Translations under genes and position numbers: made by a program | Shown: one piece after another, positions 34,494-46,700 of the stretch | Layout: every line of letters begins with the position of its first letter | Position numbering within the stretch: position 1 is the stretch's first letter | From: Myrica gale | Taxonomy: Eukaryota; Streptophyta; Magnoliopsida; Fagales; Myricaceae | Assembly: GCA_963930655.1 (NCBI GenBank) | Contig: OZ005600.1 | Span: 3,723,501 to 3,787,500, forward strand | DNA: 64,000 nt | Reading direction: 5' to 3' | The notes under the pieces: generated by a model | Told to the model about the DNA's origin: nothing | Seen by the model: the letters and a program-made list of their open reading frames with translations, nothing else | Database searches by the model: none

Positions 34494-36292
34494 TTGTCTT
34501 TGTCATATCTTTCGGACAGCTGGGGGGAAAGATTGCATTGCACTCTTTGTTTCCCAAGAGAAAAATTCGGTGTTGACGTGTCCACTCTAGGTGCTGTCAT
34601 TCGTTCATATAATTTAAACAACTCCCTAGAAGAGGCAGTTTCAATCTGTATAGCTGCGAGAGAATGCCATCACAAGAATATAGTGAAGCTAATATGGGGA
34701 CCTCCTGGGACTGGGAAAACAGAGACTGTTGGTTCATATTATTTGCTCTCCTAAAGAGGAACTGCAGAGCACTTACTTGTGCTCCAACTAATGTGGCAGT
34801 CTTGGAAGTGACAACAAGGTTTCTGAGGTTAGTAACAGAGTTCCTTGAATATCAAACTTATGGTCTTGGAGATATAGTTTTGATTGGGGAATGGAGAGAG
34901 GATGAAGATTGATGATCACGATGACCTTATTGATGTATTCCTTGATTACCTTGTTCATTTTCTTTGAGTGTTTTGCCCCATTTTCTGGGTGGAAACACTG
35001 CTTAGAATATATGATAAGCTTACTTGATGGACCTGAACAGCTCTACCATGAGTATGTGGAAAAGAGAAGGTCGATGAAAAAGATGGGCATGATGCCATCC
35101 GTGGAGGAGGAACTAGGAAGGGCTGCTTGGTGAAGGACATGATTACATGGAGGAGGAAAAGGGGGAAGGGCAGGTTGGAGATGGGAACCTGCAAAGTAAT
35201 AGAGAAAAATAAAACATAAATTCTCAAAAATCGAGAAAGACGAACCAGAGTATTTGGGAGAGGATTATTGCTCAAACTTTGAAAGAAGTAAAAGCAAGTG
35301 GACGGAGAAGTTGCATCCTCAGAAGGAAAACCATTCAAAATGTTTTAAAACGGAGACGGGCTTTTCATTCTGAAGATGGTGAAATTAAAGAATTGACACT
35401 TACAGGCTTCGTCAAGTAGAGAAATACAATTTCCTCAAAAAGCGGATGGAGACATTCATTGTTAACATGTATGCTCTTTTTTTTCTTCTTCTAAGCAATG
35501 GTGGATTTCATTGCCCACAACCCTCCAAGGCTAGAGAAAATCATAGGGGGCACAAAGGCTCATTACATCAATTTCAAAGGCCCGAAGGCCATTACACATG
35601 AAGGCCTTAAAGGCAAAGAGACTACAGGCCAGAAGGGCCTTTACAAACAGGGTCAACAGACTCATAATTCCAAACCGGGCCCACAGACTCGGGACACCAC
35701 TCCACTAGGTCGAGAACGGCAGAAACCATCACCAGAGGAGGATTAGGATTAGCACCTGCAACAAAAACACCCACAAAGGAGACCAAGGACCCCATGCGCG
35801 TCAGATCCACGCACCTCAACAATGGCGCGTGGAAGACCAAAGCCCAGAGGGGGCTACCGGACAGGGGCCACAATGAAGCATCGGAGCTACCGAAACCAAC
35901 CATGGGTTGCGAGCTCGCCAGAATCTGTCCCGCCGCCGCCAAGAATACTCCACCAGAGCAAAACCCAAAGCAAGAAACCATCACATTTATTGAAAGCAGA
36001 AAACACCATTGAAGGAACATAAAGGAGGTGCGCAGAAGAGTGGAAATAGGGAGGCCAACCAAGCTGGACGTGGCCAAAAATGACCACCAAAACAGTCGAG
36101 ATCGAGCCTGAGACCGAACACAAAAGGGCGTCCAAGACCAAGCAGGGAGAGAGGAGAAAGGCCAGGGAAGAAGAAAGGGGAGAAAAAAAAAAGAGAAAGA
36201 GAGAGAGAGCAGGGGAGTTCCGGCAGAAGGGAGAGAGACTGCGAGCAAAAGTAGGGGAAAGAGACGCTAGAGAGAGGGGAGACCTCTCTCTC

Positions 36293-37183
36293 TAGGGCTG
36301 TGCATAACCGGTGGCGGTGGCGGTTATGCCCTCCACCGCCACCGCCACCGCTATGGACGGTTGTCTAAAAATGGACACCGCCTCCGCCACCGTTTAGGAA
36401 AGAAACCGCCCCTAACGGTGGCGGTTTCGACGGTGGCGGAGGCGGTGTCCCTTACCTCCATCGGAGATCACAAAAAGCCACAAATCCAACACTCAACAGC
36501 AACCAAATCGCAAGTTCGAAACCAAATCCCAGAGAAAACCACAAATCCAACAAATCGCACAAAAAACCAACAGCAAATCGCAACAGCAACCAAATCCCAG
36601 AGAAAGCCACAAATCCAACAAATCGCACAAAAAACCAACAGCGAATCGCAACAGCAACCAAATCGCAACAAATCGACAAACCAATTGCAACCAATCCAAC
36701 AACAACACTCAACCGCAACCAAATCCAACAGCAACACTCAATAGCAACCAAATCGCACTCAACAACAACCAAATCGCAACAGAATATCGCAAAAAAATCC
36801 AAAACCCAGCAGCAAACCACAACAAAACTGGAGGGGAGGAGGGAGAGAGAGAGAGAGAGAGGCGGGGGTGCGGCTGTCGGCTGAAGGAGAGCTGCTGGGC
36901 TGAAGCGGCAAGCCTGAAGGAGAAAGAGAGGGGTGTGCGAAATGAGGGAGGGGGCGAGTGAAAAAATAAACCCTAAGCTACTAAAGGAAAAACGACGTCG
37001 TACGTCTTATATAAAAAAAAAAACGGTGGCGGTGAACCTTCACCGCCACCGCCATTTTCACCGCATTTTGGTGAAAATGGCAACCGGCACCGCCCCCGCT
37101 ACTAAGCGGGGAGCGGTGACCGGTACCGGTACCGGTGGCGGTGCCGGTTAACCGGCCCACCGCGGTACCGGTGAACAACCCTA
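36293..37183. mobile_element. non-autonomous hAT transposon nested in the non-LTR element
   Basis: An 891-bp element with inverted ends TAGGGCTGTGCA (left) and TAGGGTTGTTCA (right, reverse complement), flanked by an identical 8-bp duplication TCTCTCTC, the size typical of hAT. Subterminal regions are packed with GGTGGCGG/CCGCCACC repeats on both sides, able to form long hairpins. No transposase is present. The flanking CT tract makes the 8-bp duplication less diagnostic than it would otherwise be. Confidence 0.78.
36530..36665. repeat. 68-bp tandem repeat inside the hAT element
   Basis: The unit starting CAGAGAAA(A/G)CCACAAATCC occurs at 36530 and 36598 with very few differences, and shorter CAACAGCAACCAAATCGCA pieces continue to about 36780. 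It creates spurious glutamine/asparagine-rich frames. Confidence 0.85.
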
Positions 37184-37197
37184 TCTCTCTCTAGGAC

Positions 37198-37297
37198 CAT
37201 TGTGTTGAGTGTGTCTCCCTTTTTTGTTAACATGTATACTCATTTTCCATTGTGTTGAGTGTGTCTCCCTTTTTTGTTAACATGTATACTCATTTTG
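37198..37297. repeat. 50-bp direct tandem duplication
   Basis: Two adjacent identical 50-bp units (37198-37247, 37248-37297), each holding one copy of the right-hand target-site duplication of the non-LTR insertion. Confidence 0.9.
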
Positions 37298-37563
37298 CCA
37301 ACTTGTTTCATTTCATTAAAAGTGGTGAAAAAGATGATCAAATTGGTTGGTTGGCTTAAATGCTTTGCAACTATTTCAGGAAGTGTCTCTGTTATGAGGA
37401 AGTTATAAAGGACACCTTTACTGTATCTATTGATAAAGAATACACAGTTAGTTACTTACAAAAAAAAAATACACAGTTAGTGGCTTTACCGGTTACTCTG
37501 AGCTTTACAGGACCATAAATGAGTGCCTTCAAATACTGAAGTCACTTCGTGATCATTTTTGAT

Positions 37564-39054
37564 AGTGTATATATTCAGAGGGGAGGGCTGACCGAAAAAA
37601 TTTATGATGCCCTCCAAAATTTTAAATTTCTATTTGATCCTTGAAATTAATTTAATTAAAGTCCACAACATTTAAAAATTTGTTAAAACCAATCCGTCGA
37701 TAGAAGGGCTGAACACGTTACGTGTAGAATGGCTAAATTGCTTGAAGTGACAAAAGCTACTTTTTGTCTCACACGCCAATGACACGTACAAAGCTTCTCT
37801 CATATTCTTTCCTCCACACAGTTTATCTCACATCTTCTCATTCTTTCTCTAGCTTTCTTCCACTCAAAGCGAACTGCAGTGAAAGTGCGAACTGCCGAGT
37901 GGTCCGTTGAATTGCAGAATTGGTATGTTAAACAAAACTCATTTCTCTTTTGCTCGTAAATTACAATCATCTGTTTTTTCAACATTTATGATTTATCATC
38001 TAGATGCTGTTTTTGTTTTACTTTTTATTTTAGAATTTTAAATTACATCCAAATTAAATAGTTGTGAACCTGCAATTTGTGTTATTGGGTAATATTTTTG
38101 GGGAATTACTGATTTAAGAATTGTCAAATTGGGTTGCACTGGTTTTGATAGTAATTTTTATTATTACATAGGCATTTTGGTAGTTCAATTTCAAATGGTA
38201 TCCATTTAGTTGAAGAGAAGTACTATCAGAGTCCATTTAGTTATAAATTGATCAAAATTTATTGATAATATGATAATCTCTTATATTGATCATTTGTTAC
38301 AAAGGTATGAAAAAATTTGTGCCATGAGTTGTTTGTTGAGAAAATCTTAAAACTAATAAATAGATAATTTTTTTGTAGTCTTAAATTGTATCAATGAGCA
38401 AGCCAAAAATAATTGAAGATTTTATAGAGTAAGAAAAGATTCAGTTGAGATACCAATTGCAAACCTTTAAGTGTGATGTGTCTCACGATCCCGATTTCAA
38501 AACTTTATCTACAATTTATGAGTTATGTCGAAAATTGGTGGAAACAAGAAGGTCAAAGATTTTTCATTTGATTGATAGATTGATTCGTCTTGTGTTAACT
38601 CTTCCAGTTTCAACAGCTACAGAGCGAATTTTTTCAGCTATGAAAATCATTAAAACAAAACTTCGCAACAAGATGGAAGATGAATTTCTTGCAAATTCTT
38701 TGGTTATATATATTGAGAAAGAAATTGTTACAACTGTTAGCACATAAATGTTAATAGATGATTTCGACTTTTTAAAGAGTCGCCAAGTTGCTCTGTAATA
38801 GGAAATTAGTATTTTTTGTGTACTTTTTTTTAGTATATCTAGATAAGATGTATCTTTTTGGATTGTAAATGAAAATCAGTATGCCAACTTGATAAGATAA
38901 ATTTTTTTGTACCTGTTTTTAGTTATAAATCAAGGTTAACTTAGAAAAAATTACTGTTACAAATTTTTTATATCCTAAAATATTTGAATTTCATTTTTAA
39001 TAATATTATTTAATTAATCTGCCCCCTAATAGAAAAATTCTGGCTCAGCCACTG
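37564..39054 (+). mobile_element. hAT transposon remnant
   Basis: Interrupts helicase exon 3 similarity between about 37560 and 39055. The right end, read in reverse complement, begins CAGTGGCTGAGCCAGAATTT, typical of plant hAT elements of the ZMYM/TTF type. The left end is degenerate. The only coding remnant is a C-terminal transposase piece at 38445-38747. Confidence 0.65.
38445..38747 (+). pseudogene. hAT transposase C-terminal dimerisation fragment
   Basis: 100 codons ending in a stop. The segment LIRLVLTLPVSTATERIFSA followed by MKIIKTKLRNKMEDEFL matches the hAT C-terminal dimerisation region of the zinc-finger-MYM-like plant transposases. The catalytic domain and the N-terminal zinc finger are absent; the upstream sequence contains stops. 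Confidence 0.85.
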
Positions 39055-39476
39055 CTTCCCGCTGTCTTTGATGAGCTTGCAATTAAAAGTTTTTGTTTGC
39101 AAAATGCCCTCATGTTTCTCTACACAGCTTCATGAAGCTCAGCTAAGTTGCAAGTGGAAGGAATAGATAGACTGGAAACGTTAATTATTGACGTAGGGGT
39201 TGGTTGCAATTCTCGTTGAAATGATGCGTAAAACAGGTCTGTAATGCTCCAAGATGTTCTTGGGACCTTTACAGTAACAAATTGCTTGGCATAGAAGAAG
39301 CTCTTTTATTAGCTGAGGAGATAGCTACTACTTTATGCGTTTATTTAGTTTCGTTTCTTTTCACAAGCAAAATTGTCTGGTAGGCACCTAACGTTTTCTT
39401 AGTGAGAAGTATAACCTCCTTTTGTGGTTCGAGGTAACAAAACAACTTTATTAGCTATTTAATACGATACATAATA

Positions 39477-40498
39477 AAAAAAGTCTTTTACTTTTAGGCT
39501 CGCTAAGGAGTAAATACCCTCTCTCTCTCTCTCTCTCTCAGCCGAGTGCCTCCTCCAGCCCAACAGTACCCTTACGGAGGAGGGGGGAGCTTCGGCTCCT
39601 TCATCCCCCTCCTCCTTTTTCCTTCCCTCTTTCCCCTCTTCCTTCTCCCCTATCCGGCTCTCTGGTCTGCTCGGTGGGTGTGAGGTTGGGTGGTTTTTTG
39701 GTTTTTTTTCACAGGTGGCTCTCTCTCGATTTTCGGCTATTTCCGTCGTCTGAGGCCCTACACGCGCTGGCTGGGAGGACTCCGCGCGGCGAGCGCTACG
39801 TCGACTCTCTTCCCCGTTCACCAACAGGCGGCGCGTCGTGATCCACGCGCCCCACGCGTTGCGGGTGGATCTGACGCGCCGACATGCTTTGCCGCGCGTG
39901 GCGGCCTCTCCGCCCCCCGAACCCTGCTCTTTTCCTCCGGCGTGGAACATGTGGCACCTGCACTCCATTTTCCCCTACAATTCGCCTCCGCCGTCTTCCA
40001 CGCGTCGCCGCCGTTTTTCGTCCGACCAGAAATAAACCCGTTTGGGTCTGCCCCTCTGTTTAGGGCTTATGTGCTGTTGTGTTGTCGCCTTCTTGGGCCG
40101 GCCCCTCTGTTTAGGGCTCGTGTTTTGTCGTGTTTTCGCTGGTTTGGGTCTGCCCTCTGTTTCGGGCTTGTTGTTTGTTTTGTCTCGTGGTTGTCTGTCC
40201 GCCCCTTCTGTGGGCTTATCCGAGTCCTTGTGGCTCTTCTCCGACCCTTTGTTGGGTCTCGCTACGCGTCGTTTGTGACGCTTTACCGGCTTGTCCAAGT
40301 CCTAGTAGCTCTGTCTACTATGTCCGGCCATCACTCCCTCTGCCCTACATGGAGTATATAGTGGTTCCTCTGATCCGTCCGAGGATCTTGTTGGTTTTCT
40401 CTGTCCCGTCTGTCATGTTGTCTTTATGTTCGTCTTGTTATTTTTCCGTGTTGTTTTCTAATTTTTAATCTATTGGTTCTTTTTTCGAGAAAAAAAAA
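39477..40498 (+). mobile_element. non-LTR retroposed element with 18-bp target duplication
   Basis: A 1,022-bp GC-rich insertion flanked by a perfect 18-bp duplication TTAATACGATACATAATA (39459-39476 and 40499-40516) and ending in a short poly(A) at 40489-40498. A CT tract lies near the 5' end, and the middle holds a threefold repeat of GGTCTGCCCCTCTGTTTAGG type. Open frames of up to 223 codons cross it but show GC-skew composition and no domains. It shares a module with the element at 35477-37223. Likely a non-autonomous LINE derivative. Confidence 0.78.
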
Positions 40499-40516
40499 TT
40501 AATACGATACATAATA

Positions 40517-40944
40517 GGTGGAAGAAGAAAGGGTGGTCCTTCAATGCTGCTCTTGCAAACTAAGCGGTAACAAAAACAACCATCGGGGAGGCTAAGTGGT
40601 GCTGGGCTTTGGTTAGGATTCAGGAGTGATGTCGGACGAAGGTTTGCCTTGACAAGTCTATTCTGTTTCGGTTGTCCACGTATAATGTGAAATCCTGGAT
40701 TTAAGTGGTGGGGGTTTCGACCATGATGGTTCACCCTATGGCCTTTTGCCTTCAGAATACAAAAAGGGTAATGAAAAACAGTTATGACAAACGACTCTCC
40801 ATTGTTCAAATGCCGTGTTAACTGCAAACTGTCATCTGTGGTTTCTCTGTTGATCGTGGGGTCCGCCCGTGGCCGTGAGGCCAGTTTCTTGGGCGCCTCT
40901 GCAAAGCCTCTCTTTAAGGCGCCTTTCGTTTCCAAAGCCTATTT
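40517..40944. other. unassigned spacer
   Basis: Between the non-LTR insertion and the solo LTR; no feature seen. Confidence 0.4.
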
Positions 40945-40949
40945 CTTAG

Positions 40950-42185
40950 TGTTATGGCAATTTTAATTGGCATCACGTGACTCATTGTAAAAGGGTATCT
41001 TTGTAATTTGTAAAGTTTCTAGAAGTAGGAATAGATGTGCTGCACCGTGGGTTGTGATAAAGGCCTCATTAAGGGCAATTATGACATTGTCTACGCTTCT
41101 AGAAGACTTGAGAAAGGAGGCTTAAAGCTCATCTGCATCTTACGGGTGGAAATCAGTTCGGATAACAGAGAGTTGTTTTTGGGTGTTTCGAAGAGAGCTT
41201 TCCATCTTTCTTGTTTCCAAGATTCGGTGATATTGAAGATTCGTAGATTTCTTGTGCTGATTTGTAAAGCCTTCCACATGATGATGAAGATCTGATTTCA
41301 TGGAGATTTCAATGTGTTGATTGATTGGAATATCAAAGAGATAAAGATCACCGGTGTTTTTCCCCCAAATCCGATTTTGTGAAGATCAGAGATTCAGAAG
41401 TTCTGAATCATAAAGGCTGAAGGTTTCAGCCTTGGCCCAAGATTGCACAAGGTTTGTGCTTGAAGATCTGTTGCCGTTTCGAGATCGTGACTTCCATTTT
41501 CAACATAGAGGTTCTATGTTTGAAGTGTGTTTCGGTTTGGTAAACTGAGATTGGTTCAAGGGTAGGTTGATTAGGCTAGGTTAGTCTTGTATAGATCACC
41601 TTGTAACCTTTGGAAGTTAGTGGATTCGATCGGCCTAAGGGCCCGGAGAGTTTCTCCTTAAGGAAGTTCCTTAGGGAGTTTTCTCTTCGTAACCATTTCT
41701 TGTGTTACATCTTTATCATTGTTTTTCTTGCTTTGATAAATTGCTAGTTTACTAACCAATTGGTTTTCTGTGTTGTGAGGATTTCACTGTGATATTTGGT
41801 ATATATCCTCACTGATTCGGTTGGTAAGAATACATTGTGGTTTACTGATTCAAAGTTTAGATAAGCTACTGATTGTGTTTCGGTTGTACAAGATTAATCT
41901 TGAAAAAATTATTGATTCTGTCCAGTATAGTCTCTTCGGAGTCACTTGAGGTATATTCGGATATCTTTGTTTTTCAGATTTGTATAGCTACTGTTTATCT
42001 AGTCTTTGTTCTTATCTGATTTGTAATAAGATAGTAGATTCTTGATAAAGATTAATTGTGATTATCTTTCTGTGAATAGGTTGTGTTTTGAAAAAGTTTT
42101 TTGTTGTTGGATAAAATTTTCAGTATACCTATTCACCCCCCCTCTAGGTATTTTCCGCACATTTGGGTCTAAATTAGGTTGTTCA
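40950..42185 (+). repeat. solo LTR of a copia retrotransposon
   Basis: 1,236 bp beginning TGTTATGG and ending GTTCA, flanked by an identical 5-bp duplication CTTAG (40945-40949 and 42186-42190). Its last 70 bp include ACCTATTCACCCCCCC and CTCTAGGTATTTT, matching the terminus of the LTR at 9686-11253 in reverse complement, so it belongs to a related family in plus orientation. No internal region remains, consistent with LTR-LTR recombination. Confidence 0.85.
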
Positions 42186-42190
42186 CTTAG

Positions 42191-43722
42191 TAACGGAGAG
42201 AAAAAGCAAAAAGAATAGGCGAGGGAAAAGAGAGGCTGCTCGCTTTGCCATACTGCGTCGTCCGTACATAATGTGTGATGCGAAGTAGACTGTAGTTTAG
42301 GAAAATGCTGTGACGTACGGATATACCATGTAGTCATTCTCTCACCAATCACCAGCCAAGAAAAAAAAAAGAACATTCTTTTAAGACCAACAAACTCATT
42401 TGCCTTTGTGGCCAGTTGGAATATACATTCCCACTCTCAGACGAGCAGGCGTGGATCATGTTAAGTTCCTTTACTTGGATGAAAATGGAAGGAAACCAAA
42501 ACCAGGGGTGATGTAGGTTAATATAGGATGTGCAGGCAGAGAAGAAAAGCAGGACGCAGGTCTCCTGTTGGCTGTTTCTCATCCCAATCAGGGTTATTGG
42601 TTATTTACGATGACAATCAGGAGCTCGCTCTACCTAAAAATAAGGTGAGCGAGGGGATAAGCAAAGAAATGAATCAGGCAACCAAGAGGCGTCTATTGGT
42701 CTTTACCTAGAGAAGCTAATTCCCAATCATACGCGTACTCTTTCATTTCACTGAAAGCATGAGTTTCAAAGTAACTAATATAAGAAGTGGTTAGATAGCT
42801 TTGTGCTTGTTTGTGCGACTCTGTGTCCTGGTGTAAATAGTGGTGCAGGGTCATGTCTTCTTTGTCAGATGCTTGGGGATCTCTGGTGTAATATGGGCAC
42901 TCTCTGTATATACTGTTGATTGAAATATACTTCTTTCTCACTCAACAAAAAGGGGGAAAAAAGTCTCAAAACACCAAACAAAGCAAAACCACGTCCTATG
43001 TTTAAGAATCCCTTTTTCTTTTCCGTTTTCCTTTTCTTCTACATAGTAATCTTGTTCTCTGTTTCAGTCCTTCTGGTTGCATTCCTGACTAGATCACTAG
43101 CTTTTCCGTTCTTTTTCGCTTCTTTGCATTTAACAACAATGTACATGATCCTTTAGAAGGAAAATCTGGATTACTTTACTTGGAAGTTGGAACGCAATAT
43201 CTACCACAAGCAGGTAAACCAACTGTGCATTTTAGTCGTACGTATGGAACAGGGTGTTGAACATCGACATCGTTTGCCACGTACGTAAATGCTTTTTAGT
43301 TGACTCATAGTCAACTTCTTAACACAACTCTTTTTCTCACTTTACGCCTTTGTTTGTAGCTACTTCTGTTTTCGATGATCTTTAATATAGAATTTAGACC
43401 CTTACTATTAGAGCGGGTGAATAGATACTTAAAAATTTAATTCACAAAGTCACACAACAAAACCAGAGGTAGCCAAGAAAAAAGAAAAAAAAACAGAGGT
43501 GAGTTCCCTCCCTCCTTTTCAATATTGTGGTGGACGGTTCCCTTTGCTGAGTTATGGACATACATTGTCGACTCCTAATTGGGTAGCATTTTTCTACGTA
43601 TTTCCTTCAGAGGTAAGTTCCCTCCCTCCTTTTCTCTTTTAAGGCTTTAAAGGGCCTGCCTGCATGAGAAATATTACTGTATTCCAGTAAATTGACTTGC
43701 TATACAGAATTCACCCGAAGAA
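42191..43722. other. upstream flank of helicase paralog 2
   Basis: No gene. Stretches at 42230-42340 and 43520-43650 are recognisably similar to 49660-49750 and 50075-50210 upstream of paralog 3, showing that the duplicated unit includes at least 1.4 kb of upstream DNA. Confidence 0.6.
43385..43450 (-). repeat. copia LTR terminal fragment
   Basis: AATTTAGACCCTTACTATT followed by GGGTGAATAGATACTT resembles the LTR edge at 9696-9750. Only about 65 bp is recognisable. Confidence 0.4.
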
Positions 43723-46700
43723 ATGGAGAAGACCAATGCCAAGAAGGAAGGAATTTCTGGCAAAAGCTTAATAGACTTGGTGTTCTCATGGTCTCTAAGT
43801 GATGTTCTCAATAAAGATCTGTACAAAAACCAGGTTTATGTGCTGTTCTTTTTATCTAAGTTGTGGTTATCTAATTAAGCACATATGCCTTATAAGTTCC
43901 GTTGCAGATTAAACATGGCTTTAGGGAGGTTATTTTATATATTAGCAGTATATATTTTAATGTTAGATATAGTTTAATCATGCCAACTTGTGAAGCCATT
44001 GGTTCAGTTTATATGGTTTTTTCGTATTTAATCTTTTATTTTTTCTTTTTAGCTGTTGAGTCAGCTAAAAATATATCTAGTCGCAGATTTTGACAATGAA
44101 CATGCAAATGTTTATTGAAGAAATTCATTTTACGTTTATCAAAATTATGTTAAAAGGTGATCATGGGAAGGGGGTTCTTGGCAATACACTCTCTTTACAA
44201 TTAGATTAGGAGTGGGTTTTACCTACATTGCTTTACCATGGTGAACAAAACGTGTGGGAAAGCCAAGTGAAAAACCATTTTGACGAATAACATGATGGTC
44301 TCCGAGAGTTTTAAGCTTTATACATGACTTCTCATATTTCCTAAATGGTGTGCTCCAGCTCAAGTATCCTCAAGGAATTGTCGGTCCTCCGTCTCATAGA
44401 TGATTTGCCACGCTGTTTAAGAAATTAAGAGTGCTCTTCTGACAGTCTATTGTTGTTGACTTACTGTTTTTCAATGGTAGAGAGTTTGTTTATTGCAATA
44501 TACCCTCTCTGCATTCTCGAGATGACATAGGATTAGTAGGATTTGTACTCTTCTGACAGAGTTTGTTCTAATTTCTTACGAGCATGCGTAGATCTCTCAT
44601 GTCATTTTTCCACTAGTAACAGTGACATCATTCACTGACAGGTGAAAAGGATCCCAGAGACATTCTTCTCAGTGGCACATTACATGAACTCATTCATTCC
44701 TCCATTACTTGAGGAAGTGCATACTGATCTGTTTTCAAACATGAAAGCACTGTCTCGAGCACGTTTTTGTAAAATACATTCTGTCGAAACATCTAAGGAC
44801 TATAAACCTCCAAAATCCTTGCTTTATCAAATTATATTGAAAAGGACAGAAGATGCTAAGGATGATGCGGGAAAATATGAAGCTGAGGTTGGTGATCTTA
44901 TTGCCTTGACGGATGTTAGACCAAAATGCAGTAATGATATAAGCAGGCCCAAAACATACTATCTTATCGCTTATGTTCATGGGGCAAGAGATGAAAGTTC
45001 TGATAAGATCAGCATACTGGCATCAAAGCCAATTTTGACTGACCAAGACTTGCAGCAGAGCAGGAAGAAAACATTTCTCGCAAACAAGAAAGAAACACTC
45101 TTTGCAGTTTATCTTATGAACATGACTACAAATGTACGTATATGGAAGGCACTGAACTCAGAGCTAGAAGGGGGAAACAAGCATATTATTACAAACGTCC
45201 TGCAAGTGAATTCAGCTGTAAGTACCCGTTTTGCTCTTTAATGTCACACACATCATACGTTCTTGACTATATTGGCAAAATTAATGAGCCTCTATTTGAA
45301 GTTTGTCCATATTTATCTCTAAGAAACATGATGTTTATAGATCCTGCACACAACTAACTCTGCGATTTTGTCAGGACCTGTAGTATGGGATTTCTTGCTG
45401 TATACAGAGCAATAAACCAACTAATTGACGTAGTTACTAAACGATATAATTTTTATTCCTTACAGGATGGGAATTGTACAGCTTGCTTTTCTAAAGGAAA
45501 ATGCAGTCCTGTTCCTTCTTGTCTTTTGGACATAATCTGCTCATACAATGACTCGCAGAAAGCTGCGGTTTTGAGCTGTATTTCTATGAGGGACTGCAAT
45601 CATCAGAGTACTGTTAAATTGATATGGGGCCCTCCAGGGACTGGGAAAACAAAGACCGTTGGTTTTTTATTATTTGCCCTCCTTAAAATGAAGTCCAGAA
45701 CATTAACATGTGCTCCAACTAACATTGCAGTAGTGGAAGTTACAACACGCCTGCTGGGGTTGGTTAAGGATACCCTAGAATATGATACATACGGGCTTGG
45801 AGATATAATCTTATGTGGGAATGGTGTGAGAATGAAGATTGACGATCACGAAGATCTTCTTGATGTGTTTCTTGACTATCGAACTGATATGCTTCGGAAA
45901 TGCTTTGCTCCGTTATCTGGATGGAAACATTGCTTGGAATCAGTGATTGATTTGCTTGAGGATCCTAACTCGCAGTACAAAATATATTTGGACAAAAGAA
46001 GGGAGAAAAAGGATGAGGAGGCTGATGTGCTCAAAGGGGAGAGTGACAGCAAGCTAGTGGTTGACGATGATCCTCTGACATATGAGGATTTTTTTAAGAA
46101 GGAATTCGGATCAATTCAAGGGCCACTCAGGCGTTGTATGATTAATTTGTATACGCACTTGCCAACTTCTCTGATACCGTTGGAGGTAGTGACAAAAATG
46201 ATTAGAGCTCTGGACTCGCTCAAATCTCTTGAAACTTTGTTGCGCGATATTGGAAGCGGTGGAGCTCATTTTACAAACTTGATTCCCACGACGAAAGAAT
46301 GCCTAAATTTACTGAGATTTCTCTCTCTTACGTTCTCTGTCCCGACTTTAACAGAAAATTATGCAATACAAAACTTGTGCATGGCAAATGCACGCGTAGT
46401 GTTCTGTACTGCATCTAGCTCTGCTAAGTTACACACAGAAGGAATGACGCCATATGAATTTGTAGTTATCGATGAAGCTGCTCAACTTAAGGAATGTGAA
46501 TCCGCCATTCCTCTACAACTATTCGGTCTCCGTCATACAATTCTCATAGGGGATGAGAGGCAGCTCCCTGCTCTGGTTAAAAGCAAGGTTTGAGTTCTAT
46601 CATTTTTTTTCCCTTTCTTTTTGCAAATTAAGAAACTCTCTCACTGAGTTTATCGTCTATTGAATGTGCACTGTTCAGATATCCGAGAAGGCTGAATTCG

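Larger units (their letters stand above)
35477..37223 (-). mobile_element. non-LTR retroposed element inserted in helicase pseudogene 1
   Basis: On the minus strand the element ends in an A-rich tail (about 35477-35494). It is flanked by an 18-bp near-perfect duplication: TTGTTAACATGTATGCTC at 35459-35476 and TTGTTAACATGTATACTC at 37224-37241. The duplicated text is helicase exon 3 sequence, so the insertion point is clear. The body is pyrimidine-rich at its 5' side and has no reverse transcriptase. It shares the module around CGCGTGG/GGATCTGACGCGC with the element at 39477-40498, which is in the opposite orientation. Probably a non-autonomous or internally deleted LINE relative. A 208-codon frame inside (35622-36248) has no recognised domain. 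Confidence 0.65.
31456..39200 (+). pseudogene. SF1 helicase paralog 1, decayed and split by transposons
   Basis: Remnants in gene order match paralogs 2 and 3. Exon 1 is at 31456-31547 (GKSSIREVFSWS). Part of exon 2 is at 32945-33282 (ETFLSMAHYLNSF; EPGDLIALTGVRP). Exon 3 begins at about 34530 with an intact Walker A GPPGTGKT near 34695 and CAPTNVAV, then loses its frame. It stops at a NMY codon run at 35474, resumes at about 37274 (NMYTH) to about 37560, and ends with the CLQNALMFLYTAS and LIID pieces at 39070-39180. Frameshifts, stops and missing C-terminal exons (motifs III-VI not found) make it non-functional. Insertions: a MITE-like block at 33283-34490, a non-LTR element with nested hAT at 35477-37223, and an hAT remnant at 37564-39054. 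Confidence 0.82.

Noticed and set aside
35622-36248. 208-codon minus-strand frame
   Set aside because: Lies inside a non-LTR insertion; low-complexity hydrophobic/serine-rich text from CT-rich DNA, no domain.
36361-36820. Gln/Asn-rich plus-strand frame and Phe/Cys-rich minus-strand frames
   Set aside because: Products of a 68-bp tandem repeat and CAA-rich tracts in the hAT element.
39690-40361. 223-codon plus-strand frame
   Set aside because: Inside a bounded retroposon; the frame stays open because the DNA is GC-rich and internally repeated.
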